From Collybiopsis luxurians FD-317 M1 (lineage: Eukaryota > Basidiomycota > Agaricomycetes > Agaricales > Omphalotaceae): a DNA stretch of 64,000 nt. Positions 21,096 through 33,929 of the stretch are shown here, piece after piece. The stretch lies in contig KN834773.1 of NCBI GenBank assembly GCA_000827265.1, forward strand, positions 156,248 through 220,247. The letters are read 5' to 3'. A program made the translations under genes and the position numbers. The notes below the pieces were generated by a model. It worked only from the letters and a program-made list of their open reading frames with translations, had not been told where the DNA came from and did no database searches. The first letter of the stretch is position 1. Each line of letters begins with the position of its first letter.

Positions 21096-23878
21096 ATGGC
21101 TTCAGTCTCAGCTCCTCCCAAACTTACTGAAGACCTTCTCAACGAACTCCGTGGATCTATACGCGGACAGATCTACACCAGAAATGACTCCAAGTATGTT
21201 GATATCCGTCGTATTGATTACTCCCAAGCTCATGCAGGATTTCCAGCTTCGTTGATTATACCATCATGTTCAATGGCAATGTCGTCACAAACGGCCAGGT
21301 TGTGATTTGTCCCTTGGATGCTGAGGACGTCAGCAAGTAGGCGGTTTAGTGTCACGAATCTCGAAACAAAATCCTGACTTTTCCCCTTCAAGAATCATCC
21401 TGTTCTGCAGGAAACACTCGTTTTCTCCTTCTGTTAAAGCTGGAGGTTTCGGAACCGCCGGCTGGGCAGTCGGAGGTGATGTGATCATAGACATGAGCAG
21501 AATCGTCGATAGGGATATTGAACCACCTAACGAGCAAGGCACCTACACCAGCATTCGGGATATGGCGCAACCCAACAGCAAAGGCAAGGGTCCTCAAACT
21601 AGTACGGTCCCTAATCCTGGTAAGCGCCGAAGAGAAGATGATGACGCCCTTCGCGACTATTCTGCTGCTTCTGCCGATGTCGCAGCCTTTCTGCAAACGC
21701 CAGCTGCCACTCATTTGGATGCTCCACCGACCCACAGGCGACGTCTCAACTCCGACAATGAGAGCTCACGTGCTGTTCCCTCGTCTTCTGAGAGAGAGAC
21801 CCAGACCGTTGCTGATAGACCTTCGGTCAATCCGGTCGTAACATCTGATAGTCATACTACCAGTAGCTCCGGCTCTGGTACGAGTTCTTCCAGTAGGTCT
21901 ACTCCGTCTGATTCGCATGACGACAGTAGCAGAACTACACCCAGCACCGATGGGAACAGCTCAAGTGCTCCTTTCAACGCTGACCCGTTTGGATATATCG
22001 AGAACCAAACTAATCGCGGATTTTCTGGCGGACGTACTAGTAACTTTTATTCCACCTCGCGTACTCCGGGTTCTTGGACATCTAACCCTATCCCATCTGG
22101 GTCTAGCGTCGCAATCACTACGGCGCCCAATGCTCTCCATTCTATTCCTTCGCAGACCCGAGCGATTCATCCTCATGCCTATGTCACTTTTGGTGCCGGC
22201 ATGAGGCAGAAGGAAATCGACACGTTTACGGCTAGCAATCCATTGAGAGCTAGCTCTATCTCTGGGGGGGAAGACCGAGTTCCATATCATGTACCTTTGT
22301 GCGTTCTGTCTGTCCATCATACATATGCATCTGTCTGATTTGCTATTTTCTTTCCAGGGCGGCTCATCCCACTGGCTCCGCTGTCATGCTTTTAGGAGGC
22401 TTTGGATTCCTCGGAAGACTTTACGGGTTGAGTATTGATAATTTAGTCGAAGTCGAGATGGTTTTGGCAGATGGACGCATCGTGATTGTGAATGAAAATG
22501 AACACCCAGGTTCGGTTTATCATTCTCCGTGTGAAGTTTCATTTTTTGACTAACATCGAAAAGACCTATGGTGGGCTTTACGTGGAGCAGGACCTTCTTT
22601 CGGAGTAGCTGTTCGGTTCAAAGCCAAAGCATATCCTGTGCCCGTTGTCTTCGCTGGTAATCTCATATAGTGAGTGTTTTACAGCTGAACGTTCTATACC
22701 GAGGACATTAATCGAGATTCCCCTGCTTTGTTTAGTCGCTTCCACAGAGCTACAGCTCCGTCTCTAATCAAACATTTCCGGGATTGCATCAAAGATGCCC
22801 CGCGCGAGCTTTATGCCAATGTGATATTGACAGCCGGCCCCGCTGGTAAAGATGATCTTGTCGTGATTCAAATGTGCTATGTCGGAGCCAAAGAGAAGGG
22901 CCAGGAATATCTCGCCGCGCTTGCGTCGTGGGACGGAGAGAAATGTATGTTGAACGAGGTACATGAGAAGAGCTTCTTGCACCAGCAAGACAGCGTTGCT
23001 CAGGTCTTGCGAGGAAAACGTAAGTTGTTGTCGTCCCTGCTGCTTACGGAAATGCTCATGAAGGATCGATTTCATAGGCGGAAGACAGTGGTTCATTCGC
23101 TCAGCTTTGATCACTTCTTTGCCCGACGATATCATCCATCAAACCGTAACGAAATTCGATAACAGCCCAATCGGCTGCAGTGAGTGTCTATGTACTGGAA
23201 TATGTCCTGTACATCTCACTTTCTTCCCTGCAGCCTGGCTCTTTGAATTGGCCGGCGGAGCCATCGCCGATTTCGAGGATTCATGCGTGCCAAAGTCCCA
23301 GCGTGATACTCTGTTCACAGTAGCCGCCCTCCATCAATGGGAGCTTGGCGTCGATGACATTGTGCGCACGTTCCGTTATCGCCATTCCCCGGATTTTTAC
23401 TGACCCATTGAATAGCGGTGTATTACAGCTGCTGAGGAGGTTAGGACTTGACCCTGGACTTCCGCGTACTGAAACTTACCGCTAATCGTTTTTTTTTACC
23501 TAGTGGATCTACGACACGCTCAAGCCAGTCCAGATCGGCGGACCATTCCCAAGTGTCAGTAACACGTTTATACTTTATCTTGTCTGTTCGCCCGAGCTGA
23601 CCGAGGACTGAATGTACCGTTTTATTTATGTGCAATTGCAGTTTTTGGGAAGGCACGAACAGCCGGCTCGTACCATGGCTTGTTACGGAAGCAACTGGGA
23701 TCGGTTGAAGGACATCAAGAAGAAGTACGATCCTACGAATGTTTTCCGGAATACCTTTTGGCCTTTGAATGCGGAAGGGGATCCTGTGGAGCCCTGGACA
23801 CACGAACCGAGGACGCCCCCCAGTGCTGGGACGTCATTCCAGACTTTGTACGGGAAGTATCCCCCGGATTCAGTTTGA
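21096..23878 (+). CDS. FAD-dependent oxidoreductase (FAD_binding_4 plus BBE-like C-terminus) with large low-complexity insertion
   Basis: About ten exons; the first four are 21096-21193, 21238-21336, 21393-22298 and 22358 onward. The FAD-binding part reads FVDYTIMFNGNVVTNGQVVI, then DVSKIILFCRKHSFSPSV, KAGGFGTAGWAVGGDVIIDM, and later GSAVMLLGGFGFLGRLYGLS, VEMVLADGRIV and LWWALRGAGPSFGVAVRF. The C-terminus DIKKKYDPTNVFRNTFWPLN is the berberine-bridge-type element. Between the two halves of the FAD domain (about residues 130-325) lies roughly 200 residues of Ser/Thr/Pro-rich sequence with basic clusters GKRRRED and HRRRLNS. Enzymes of this class oxidise alcohols, sugars or secondary metabolites. 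The substrate here is unknown and no secretion signal is present. No typical HG motif for covalent flavin attachment is obvious in the first half. Confidence 0.85.
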
Positions 23879-24429
23879 ATCTCTGCTTGACAGTTGAACA
23901 ATCGATTTTTTGGGGAGTCGCAGTGGAACGGAGGTTGCTATGATCTAATGGGCTTCATTTTTGGTATATTTCGTCATCTGTTCTTTGGGTCTCCACTGGA
24001 TTATACTTAGGGTCTCTCTTATCGTCATGTCATAACAAATGCTACTGCGCAACCTCGTCCGATTAAATCGCGATGCAACTATCCTAAGAATCTGTATTCC
24101 AAGCAAAAGGTATAGATGTGCTAGATGATGATGACTTCCATGTCGATGTATATAAGTGAGTAAATGGTAGGGGACTCGGAGATGTACAAACAAGAACCGA
24201 AAATAAGTGATAACAAATACTTACGAAAACAGAACAACATTATACAACAGCATATGAATCATATGAATGAAATGGGGCATGAAGGAAGGGAAATTACAAT
24301 GCGACAAGAGGCGAAAATGCTGGGAGAACGAAAGAAAAAAATAGGAAATGTGATTAAGCAGGAACCAAAAAATGAGGACGGACTAGATATGCTGGAAAAA
24401 AAAAAAGAACAACCACTGGTCCCTTTAGA
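23879..24429. other. Convergent 3' intergenic stretch
   Basis: Separates the 3' ends of the oxidoreductase and the Rho-GEF. An A-rich + strand run at 24165-24410 produces a chance Lys/Glu/Gln-rich open frame. No gene supported. Confidence 0.4.
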
Positions 24430-27400
24430 TCATGAAGGAAAAATCGGCTCCAAGAAGCTCGCCAACGCCCAACCCACCTCGCCCGTTTCATTTCGACACA
24501 ACAACAAACAATCCTCGCCATCATCCACATACAACGGAAGTTTCGGATGAAGACTCGGATGCCCGGCTTCCTGCAACACCTGATACAAGTCCCCCTCGAC
24601 CAACGTAAAGAACGGGAAGCTGAAATACGACACGACGGCGGGCGGTTTGCACGGGTGGATCACCCGACAAGCGTACTTTGCTTTCGCAACAGACCAACTG
24701 TCTCGACGGAGGTTCATCTGGGTAGAAAACGATGAATCGTCCTTGAACGACGACGACAGCGGCGGTACGCTCGCACTCGCACTGAGCCCCTTGGACGACC
24801 CAGGTCTGCCGCTGCTGCTTCGAGGTTTGGACGTCGAGCGAATCGACTCGCTCAGTTTCCTTCTAAAACTCGGCTTGCGCTCATTCCTTCCGCGCTCATC
24901 TTCTCCAATGGTGAAAAACGAGTCGTCTATGGGTGAGAGATCTATTACGGGAGTTTTGGAGTTGGACGAGGAAGCGGTGGAGGTAGAGATGGTCATGGAA
25001 GGAGAAGTGGTTAATGGCATGCTCTTCGCACGCGGAAGAGGAAGGGTCGGGACGGCAGAACCAGCTAGCGCCAAGCCTCCCATGAACTCGCTTAGGTCCT
25101 CCGCCGGTGGAGGTGATTTGATCTTCTTCTTTTCCTTATACTCCTTGTCCTTCTTGCTGGACTTGATACTGCTGACGGCCGCGGCCTTTAGGCTCTCGGT
25201 CGACTCACGACTGCGCTTCGAAGCGTCGCTGTGGCCCCGGCCTCTAGTTTTGTACGAAGGTGGAGGAGACGAAAGCGCAAACGGAGGTGAAACGTTACTA
25301 TACGAGGGATCAAGGGAATGCATAATGTTTGTCACATTAAGGGCAGCGCCGCCGCCGCCGCTGCCGCCACTGCTCCTGGAAGACTTGACAGAAGCCGGAG
25401 GATGAGGCGAGCCAATAGAAAAAGTAGTCGCTGTCGCCGGTGGCGTGTTAGGCATTGATGCCAACGCTCTCGGCGGTTCCTGGTAAATTTTCCGGTCATT
25501 GGTGATGACGAGCGATTTAACGACTTCGTCCACATCCAACCACCTCGATCTCCAAACTTCGATCGTCTCCTCAGCTCCAGCATTCATCTCCCCATCCACC
25601 CGAAGCATCTCCCACAATTCGCCCCATCGATCTCTTACGTCCTGCCAAAACTGCGTTTGGATATCGGCTAGCCTGCGTATGGAAAGCGCTATCCCGCGTT
25701 GGAGAAGTTCTAGGTACCGAGGAAGTTCTTTGGATAGCTGGCCACGGAGGGCGAGGTAGTTGCTGGAGGCTTCAAGGAGAGCCTGGGGAGGCCGGTTCTT
25801 GGGTGTGACGTTCATGGTGAGGAGGTGGTAATGGAAGGGTTCCTGCTCGTTCATAGATTCGAGAAGTTTCATCGGGCGCTGCATGGTGGCCAACAGCAAA
25901 GCTATTTCCTTCAACAGCCTCTCGTTGATCACCGACTCCAATTCAAGGCATAGAGGCGCGAGGTACTGGTCCAAGAGGCCACTAAAGGCATCGAATGCCT
26001 CGCTACCCTGGTCATCCGAAAGCCCGATAACCTGGCCAAAGCTCCTAGCCCAGATCCTGAGCTTCTGAACCATCACCGTCATCGCCTTACTCCAGCCCAA
26101 AACTTCCTTGGCAAACTGCTGCGCAAAATGTTCAATCTTCTTGAATTCACCCTCCAGACGGTCCACTTTCGCAGCCTCACTATCGGCCGGCTGTGACTTG
26201 CGTATGCTCTTCATCTTGTTGAGGTTGACAGAGGCAGCGATAGCGATATTAGAAGCGCTGATTTTCTTTTTGGGATCACCGGACAAGACACCCTTGACAA
26301 CTTCTGCTCGACGCCTCTCCTCATTGACAGCGCGTGCGAGTTCTTCTATTTCCGACTTTGCAATCCGGAGATTTTCCTTGTCGGGATGAGCATCGGGAGT
26401 CTCGTCGAGGATGGTACCGAGGAGGAGTGGATATTTCAAAAGACGCTGGACAGGTTTGATAAGCAGCGAGTGAAGATCCCAAGCATGGGATATCGAACTG
26501 GAGTGCGTCCGGGTCTGAGAAAAGTACTCCTCGAGGGCGGGCGTCTTTGGTAAAGATTGAAGGTGTTCATCTGCTGTTCCTTGTCGGACGATGTACTGCT
26601 TGTACGGTCGCACCATTGAGGGAATCTAGCAGAGAACCAGTCGGTATGAATATATAACATATGATATCGAAGGACAACATACCGTTTGCCGGAACAAAGC
26701 GCCAACATAGTCGTCTCCCGTACCACCCTCCAAGACTGCACCCAACGCATCTTGGAGCTTATCGCAGAACGTATCTGAGAACAGAGCAAGGTCGGCAATG
26801 TTATTGAAGATGATTTTAGCATCTTCAGTAGTCATTGGTGGATTGGCAGACCCCGTCGAAGAGTCTGACGCGGTAGACATTGTACGCGCCGATGAAGCGG
26901 AAGACTCCGGAGGGCTAGATATGCTGTGTAAGATTGGGTGACCTGCGGCAATAATACGATTAAGTATGAAGTAAACGGGCATTTATGAAAGGGTGACAGA
27001 CACGCACCTATTGCGAGAGGGATATATATTTGTCGAACGAGAGCCAAATCTGAAGCGTACGCGCGTTCCGAGGCCAAAAGTTCGTGAAGAGCATGCTGTC
27101 TCTTCGTCAAAGTAGCAGTGGATTGCTGACCGAGTGAGGAGGTGGAAGAAGAGGAGGCAGCTTCGTCTTCCATTGGGGACAAAGCAAAAGGAGACTCTGG
27201 GCGCAACGGCAAAGCCTTGGACACTTCTACATCCTCTGGGAGGCCGTCGGCGAGAGAGTCGATGGAAGGAAAACTTCTATTTCGCATTTGAAAGGACAAG
27301 GGCATGATGGTAGGGTCAAAGTCTTCAGAAGAAGAAGAGGGCGTGGAAAGTTTGATGAAAGCGGAGCTTAGGGGTGGTTCTGGGGAGGATACGGAAATTA

Positions 27401-27578
27401 CCGATCTATTTGGTGGCGGTCGGAGAGGAGAGCGAGCGGGGACTGTTGGTTTCTGTGGAGGATCTACGACGATTGTAGAAGACGGAGAAAGAGGAGTATC
27501 GTATGTGGACCTTGGTCTGGCGATACCCACGCGGCGAGAACGAGGCTGAACTTGAACGTTTCCTTGGACGGATGCCAT
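24430..27578 (-). CDS. Rho guanine-nucleotide exchange factor, DH-BAR-SH3
   Basis: Three exons (27578-27008, 26942-26683, 26625-24430) encode 1008 residues. Residues 1-~155 are a Ser/Pro-rich tail. The DH domain starts at KRQHALHELLASERAYASDL and runs to LLIKPVQRLLKYPLLLGTIL (about 155-385), the catalytic fold that loads GTP on Rho/Cdc42. A BAR-like membrane-curvature region follows (about 440-615: IEHFAQQFAKEVLGW to FWQDVRDRWGELWEML). A Ser-rich linker of about 300 residues leads to a terminal SH3 (CRVIHPCKPPAV, FFTLVEGDLYQVLQEAGHPS, YVDDGEDCLLLCRNETGEVG). This order matches fungal Tuba-like/Gef1-like Cdc42 GEFs that act at growth sites; that assignment is from family knowledge. No PH domain is visible. 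A possible 5'-UTR intron lies near 27690-27760. Confidence 0.9.
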
Positions 27579-28299
27579 TGGATTGATTATAAAAGTAAAA
27601 AGTTCCGGATAAACCGAGTATGGCCCGGGTGATATTGGAAGGTCTGATACACTACTTCCGACGGGCTGTACGTGACTGCGAGAGCTTGACTAGTCCCTGC
27701 GGCCAAAGTCAGATGCCGGGGAGAGCGACTTTGGAGAAAAGATAGGTACTCACTCCGCTGCCCAGTCTGTCCGTGCTTCTCGAATCAATATCAAGCCTCT
27801 GCCCCTTTTCCTGCTTAGCTGGCACCCAAAATTAGGACCGGAGCGAGCTGGAAAACACGTTGTGACTGAGCGATGTGACGGCGATAAAGGTAACAAGTTT
27901 ATGAGGGAAAAACCTGGACCTTTACGAAGGGATTGAGGCAAGGAGAGCGTGACTGGATAGAGTTTGGTAGGAGTGAGTACAGCTCTGCTAGGAGAGCTCA
28001 AGGGGGTCCCAAGGCCGTTCATGTGTAATTTTAGTGGGAACTTTTTCCGCAATCTTCCCATGACCAAATTCCGGCCCGGCCACCGAATACTCCATTCAGA
28101 TCTCTTTGACCGCGAGCGTCCCAGGAAAATTTCGTTATAACCTACCTCAAAGTAACCTAGGTTCTATGTCTTGACACTTCAGAGGAATTCGAATCTTGAA
28201 GCTTGAAGCTCGAAGCATATTGAGCAAGCCTTCTTCATTCTAAACCCTCATATCTCCGGCTAGGATAATGCTGATGACGAGAATACGCCGCCACCGTAC
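27579..28299. other. Upstream region of the Rho-GEF
   Basis: A 105-codon minus-strand frame at 27750-28067 ends at a GTGAGT donor-like site, which suggests it is 5'-UTR or an upstream exon of the Rho-GEF rather than a separate gene. No motif seen. Confidence 0.35.
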
Positions 28300-31036
28300 A
28301 GTTCATGCATCGCCAGGATACCGCGACATCCTGATTCCTGTCACCGCCGAGAAACTTCATTGACCAAACCCAGTCTCCCTATGCTTCAAGATTAGGATTC
28401 TAGTAGAAACCTTCAATAACGGAGATGATGGGTCTTGATTATCGTCGGAATCCAGCTCAAGGTAAAAGACCAGACCAGACATAACGTTGCAATTGCCGTA
28501 CGGTATTCCAATCCCTTGTCGTACGCTGTGATGTAAAGATGAAAATGCGATTAATATAGAGATACGAATGTTAGCACAATGTCAACGCAATGTCCAAGTG
28601 TCGCCGCTCGCCATTGAGGGCAACGGAGATGGTGAGGTTTCAAGATACAGAGATATGAACTATCAAGGAAGAGCGGTTTTTGAGTCATAGCCATCCAACC
28701 TTGATATATGAGCAAAATATAGCTTACTGAACGTGCCTATTGTCCTTTTTTCTAAGCTTCTTGCGGTAGCTTTTCGTTTTTAGAATCAGGCTCTAGGCCT
28801 ACCCATCCAGATATCCGAGTCCTAGGGAAGCCTTGCCAGCATAAACGTGGATATATGCTGTTGCTATAGAGAGAAAGCCAAGTTCAAAAATGGTGATATA
28901 TTGCAGCAAATCAAAAAAAGAAGCGCGTCGCGTCGGCCGCATCAGGTGAGTTTCACATGACCTTCGGCTTCCCTACATAGCGCGCTTTAATTAACATTCG
29001 GTTCCTGATTCTTGATCTCCTTACATTGTACAGCTGCAGCTCTTCACAGCTTCGCAGAATCGCATGCCCTCTCATTCGAACCTCAAATTCAGTAGCGGGA
29101 AGAGAAAATGAACTCAATTGCCTTGCGAACGAATGGTGAGAGCATCTTTACAGCGGGGAACTCACAGCACAAGCTATACATAAATTCCATGATCTACGCG
29201 GTTCGTGCGTGGAAAAAGTTACCAAAGGTCGTGTAAAGAAAGACGAAGAAAGACATGGAAAGGGAGAATGGATATGGCGTAGGCGGGAAGCCGTTAGTAC
29301 GCATTGCGCAACAGACTCACTTGGCTTATAATAATCATTGACACGTTGAGCCTTGACGTGATCAGCTCACAGGACTATGTGGACCGTCTGCAACAAGCGC
29401 TGAATGAGACCATATAGTATATAGAAGCATACGCTCAGTGTACATAAATATCAGGACTCAGCAAGACTCATGACTTTATTTCGCTTATCAGAACAACTTC
29501 AACACGTACAAGCGTCACCAGAACCGCCCAAACTACTTATATCCAGTATAACGGGCCGGTATATAGCCGTTATCACTTTTGTGATCACTGCCACATCACT
29601 TGCTCGGAGGTTTACTTGTGCCTAGGGATAAGCCTCATGAAGGCCGGATATAGGTTGGCCGGTTCTGGTGATGGGACAATTTTCCGAGTAACATTGACAA
29701 CCTTTCCGAAGCAATCTTCTGGATATCCGGTCCATTACAAACTAGCACTGTTGAAGAAAAGTGTCTCCCAAAATGTCCCCGAAACGAGGGGTCAAGATCC
29801 AAAAAACAGACATGCCGCGCTGTGGAACAATCGAGCCATAAAGCCAGGCTTGCGGGCTATGTGGATAGGATATTTAGGATAGGATAAGAGATTTATCGTA
29901 CTAGCGAAGGTTCCAAACGACCGATTTACCATATTGTACTTTGGGAGGGTAATTATGTCCCTTTCAAGTCCTGACAAGGAGAAAGCGAAAAAAAAAACCT
30001 TACTGAGGTCTTCAAGAGTACACGGTCTCCCCTTGTCGACTATGCATGCGATGCATCATTACATAGTTTTACCTTTAAACCCTCCATTTTTCGGGTAAGC
30101 ATACTGTAAATTCTTTTAATTTATTGTTCCACAATCTTCGTTCTCCCTTCCGTCGTATTACATCCACCTTCCAAGTCCCAATTTTGGTTGAATTTTGGAG
30201 TCCACAACTCAAAAGAAATGCTCTGAAATTACATCTAAAAGGGTGCACAACTCGGATAGCAGAATCATGTTCACAATTCATATCAGACTTCAAGAATTTC
30301 CTATTATTTTCAGCTTGCAGGAACATTGAGCTTGTTTTTGCCACTATTTGGACCATCAACCTTGTGAGAGGTGTCAAACTGAGCAGCGACGTCGATTACA
30401 GTGTAAGGTGTCGGCTCTTCAAGTACTAAATATTGACAACATTTCTGCCATCGAACACAAAGAGAGCCCCAGACGTCCTCGATATTCCCGTTCCAGTTTA
30501 GACCAAGTTCCTTCCATGTAGGAAACGTGTCTTTAAATAACATAACGTCCTTGGAGTCTAGGGTCAATGGCCCAAGGACGAAAAAGAAAACTCACTATAC
30601 TTACCCCACAAGTTATGCGCATCGGATGGAGCTTATAACTCGGTTGCAGCCTATTCAGAGTTCCACAATTTACGAGAAATACCTTAAAATCCTCTCTTTA
30701 AAGCGAGCAACTCGGACATGTCTATAGAATGTTGTCGCGCATGATGCTCGTACAGGCGACACCGTTTCTACTAGAGCCGAACATCAACTGTCCGCTCCCA
30801 TTCAAACCCGAGCTAAGCGCTTTCAAATCTGCTATGCTCGTAGGTCATTGGACTTATGTCTAGTCGCCTACTGATTTTCTAGCTTATTTTTTCTTCCCTA
30901 ACCGTACAGTCCAATACCACCTGAATATCGAAATGAAAATAGGGTGTATTGGACCCGTGCAAAATACCATGTCTCACGGAATGTTTGCCTTTCCGATTTC
31001 AGATAGAAAGGGTATTACGAGGGAGGGATCAAAGAG
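28300..31036. repeat. Spacer of duplicated LysM unit A
   Basis: Shares long collinear blocks with 33930-36206 and with 37640-38784 plus 44659-45541. The CAAGTGTCG(C/G)CGCTCGCCAT block occurs near 28600, 33980 and 37915. The block around TTGCCTTGCGAACGAATGGT occurs near 29117, 34470 and 44680. Coding-like minus-strand pieces inside it (for example FPTWKELGLNWNGNIEDVWG near 30500) carry stops and look decayed. No intact gene. Confidence 0.75.
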
Positions 31037-31044
31037 TATAAAAG
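31037..31044 (+). promoter_or_regulatory. TATA box of LysM gene A
   Basis: TATAAAAG lies 107 bp upstream of the ATG, at the same distance as in LysM gene B (36207-36214). It is followed by a shared leader with GACTTTCCTCAGAGAACTAC. Confidence 0.7.
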
Positions 31045-31143
31045 CTTTCAAGTTTTGGAGACTGACTTTCCTCAGAGAACTACCTTTCTCTTCCAACTTT
31101 TGAGAGCTACTACTCGCTTCACCAGTTTTTCTGCCTTGCAAAT

Positions 31144-31769
31144 ATGTTCGCTCGTCTCTCTCTGCTTGCTTTGGTTGCTTCTCTCGGTGCACTCGGTAAT
31201 GCAAACCAGCTGCTTTGTCGCCGTCGCTATTACTCACACCGATTCTTTTTTTTTCTTCCTTACGCTTCACTCAGGTGCCAGCGCTGAAGATTGCGGTGGC
31301 CCAACTTACACAGTTGTTGCTGGAGACTATTGCCAAGCTATCGCAACAAAGCTCGGTATCAGTGTAGCTCAATTGGAGGGCTGCAACCCCGTAAGTCTTT
31401 GAGTATTGTGGCCAACTCCCTAGATTTCTCAAGAAATTTTTTTTTCCCCTTCAACGTACAACAGCAAATCGACCCTACTTGCTCCAATCTCCACGCCGGT
31501 GACAAGCTTGCCTCTCCGGCGGTTTGTGGCAAGTGTGTCAGCTTTTACACTGTCAAATCTGGCGATATCTGCGTCAATATTGCTGCCCAGTATAATATTA
31601 CCGTGGACGACCTCTATTGCGCCAACCCTGGACTCAAAGCCACTTCATGTACTGCCATGTGGGTCGGTGAGGTAGGTCCAGAATAACTACTGATTCTCGT
31701 CACTCAAGTAACAGCTTACTGACTATATGTTTGAAGGAACTCTGCATCATTGCGCCTAAGAGCAAGTAG
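31144..31769 (+). CDS. Secreted LysM protein A (two LysM domains)
   Basis: Four exons (31144-31195, 31275-31390, 31465-31671, 31737-31769) give 135 residues. A signal peptide MFARLSLLALVASLGALG is cut by intron 1 near the ASA cleavage site. LysM1 begins YTVVAGDYCQAIATKLGIS and ends at GCNP, where intron 2 falls. LysM2 reads YTVKSGDICVNIAAQYNIT to CANPGLK. The tail is ELCIIAPKSK. Many cysteines are conserved between copies and probably form disulfides. LysM proteins of this size bind chitin oligomers. In plant- or animal-associated fungi they hide chitin fragments from the host, and in saprotrophs they may protect hyphae. With no catalytic domain present, binding is the only role that can be inferred. 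First member of a six-gene array. Confidence 0.9.
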
Positions 31770-33929
31770 AAAAGCTGGTGCTATCGTAGTTCGTTCCAGA
31801 AGACCTACTGTTTTTATATAGGACTTACTTTGTTGTAATTTGAACAATTGATTGAAATATGTGGTGTGGAAAATTTATTGTTTCTCTTGCTTCAATGTGC
31901 AAAGGCAGACTGCAAAACGAACGGTGCAAACTTGTGCCATTATTTTCTTGCGGCTTAGCCTTCTATGTGATGAAGAGTTTTGCAATTTTGAAATTCAAAT
32001 TCAAAGAAGGAAACGTCAAACCCAGTCTTATCCACCCTGGCATGCATTGAACTCAGACATATTTATGTTATCAGCTCACAGGACTGTGACTCCTCGTGAA
32101 GCTGCTCATGCCTTCAAGTTGCCAGTAAAAAGCGCTACTAGTAAATGATGTCTCAGGACCACATAGAAGCATGCGTTTGCGCAGCAAGGGACCGAGACTC
32201 TACACTTGCTGCTTGATGGAAGGGCTTTGGGTCACATGAAGCACCTGCACAAAAAGATGAACTGGTGGGATATGAGGATGATTGAGAGTGGGAATATGGA
32301 GACGTGCTCCTGGACTTCTGCTCCTTCACCCTCTCTCCATCATACTTAGCTAGTGTTTCGACTATGGTCCATCTAGCGAGATACATTATGATATCAAATT
32401 CGTAGTGGTTCAGATGTTCGTGACAAAGCTCAACCTCTATAATATTGACGCCAGATATGACAGTACTGAACAGAGCAAGTATGTCCCGAAACAATACTGT
32501 TTCCAAAACTGAAAGAGATGAAAATGGAGAATTTGATGGTGAAGGAGGTGGTTTTTGAGGCAATTCTGTTTGAGTCATGGATACAGTGAGACTGCCCTGA
32601 TGCTTTCCAGATGAAAAGACGCGATGAACGCGAGTTACTCAATGTGGCGGGGGGAATTGGTATGAGAGCGGCTAGGGCATCTAAATGGACTCCCAGGCAG
32701 TTCCCGCGGCGTCTCTTATCTTATCCTTTGTCAAGGCTGCTAGCGTTGACTCGGAGCAAGTAATCGTGATCGGATACAGCTCGGTAGGTGTGCAGCAGAC
32801 TCACTTGGCTGATCATTAGTATGGCACTCATTGACACGTCGATACTGCCAGGAAAACTGTATCTGTTGAAGTTATTTATGGTTGGTTTACGCGAGGCTAA
32901 AAGTTGCAGTGAATAAGTAGCTTCCAGTGCCTTCCATTTGCACCTCGCTGAGGCCGTTTCCATCTGAGGATCCATCGGTCAGCCCTTCTGTGGTCGTCAA
33001 ATGAAATGGCTGCTGAGCCCTGCAGCTCCTGCACCGCAGGGCGAATGGATCCATTCACCTGCGCGTTGGCATGCAAAACAGCCGTTTGGCCGTGCTCATA
33101 GGCTCGAGTGGCTCTGCGCCACCTGTCTAACTTGGTTTTCCTTCCCTTTGTTGGAATTAGTGGTCCACAGTATACACAGCTTTGACATTTCCTCATTTGC
33201 TTCACTTCGTATTTACTTTAATTCTTCGTCGTTTCCTTATTCCATGCGTTCTTTCCTTTCTACACTTTTCACTTATACTTCTGTGCTTATACATACAACT
33301 ATGGATACTCTTTATAATTCTTATACGTACTCGTATCACCTCAGTTGTTTTTAATACAACATGCAACTATGTACTTACAATCTATCTAGGCTTACGCTAC
33401 GTAACACCTTTTCCCCTTCCGCTCTCTGTACTAGCATCGTTTTTTTCCCCTCCATCAAATGAGTGTGTTCGATATGATAGGATAATTCACCACTGTTTCA
33501 GTTTCGCCTCTCCGACCACCTTCTCTCGCGGGTGTACCTCCCCGATTCCCTCTTTTCTTGCATTTATACTTCCATGTACACCCTCTTGTCCAAAAATTGA
33601 AACCGTACCCTTCCGGGTTTGTTTATCGCTGACTAACTCACAAGAGTGGCTGCGAACGGCGAGTTTCAGTTATCTAGGTGTCTCCGTCCCAGTTCAGGCA
33701 CATTTTTTGAGGAAACTTCTTTGATAACATCCCTGTCGTGGGCCCAAGGGACAGAAAGAGAATTTGATGTAGTGCTCCGACGGTTCGGCTTCAAATAACG
33801 CTTAAAGCCGAAGCCACGTCAAGCGGAGGGCTCTGCCATGGCTGGCAGCGGCTGAGCGTGTGACAGCCATTAACGGCTGACCGTACTCAAATAGGAACCG
33901 GCGCCATGGTTGTACGGAATTGAGCCCAT
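31770..33929. other. 3' flank of LysM A plus unique pyrimidine-rich block
   Basis: 31770-32150 repeats behind LysM B (36931-37380). 32150-32600 includes a decayed minus-strand frame (MYLARWTIVETLAKYDGE) whose counterpart lies at 37570-37640. 32640-33900 has no counterpart in units B or C. Its + strand at 33120-33730 is C/T-rich and gives a chance hydrophobic 180-codon frame. No gene supported. Confidence 0.45.

Noticed and set aside
24164..24550. 128-codon Lys/Glu/Gln-rich + strand frame
   Set aside because: Arises from an A-rich 3' intergenic stretch and overlaps the Rho-GEF 3' end. No motif.
24647..25405. 252-codon + strand open frame
   Set aside because: Antisense shadow of the Ser-rich linker of the Rho-GEF.
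27750..28067. 105-codon minus-strand frame upstream of the Rho-GEF
   Set aside because: More likely 5'-UTR or an upstream exon; ends at a donor-like site and has no motif.
32897..33205. Minus-strand frame with EHGQTAVLHANAQVNG
   Set aside because: Looks protein-like but has no start context, introns or homology that I can recognise. Left unannotated.
33182..33724. 180-codon + strand open frame, hydrophobic
   Set aside because: Product of a C/T-rich strand. No motif, no codon structure, and no counterpart in paralogous units.
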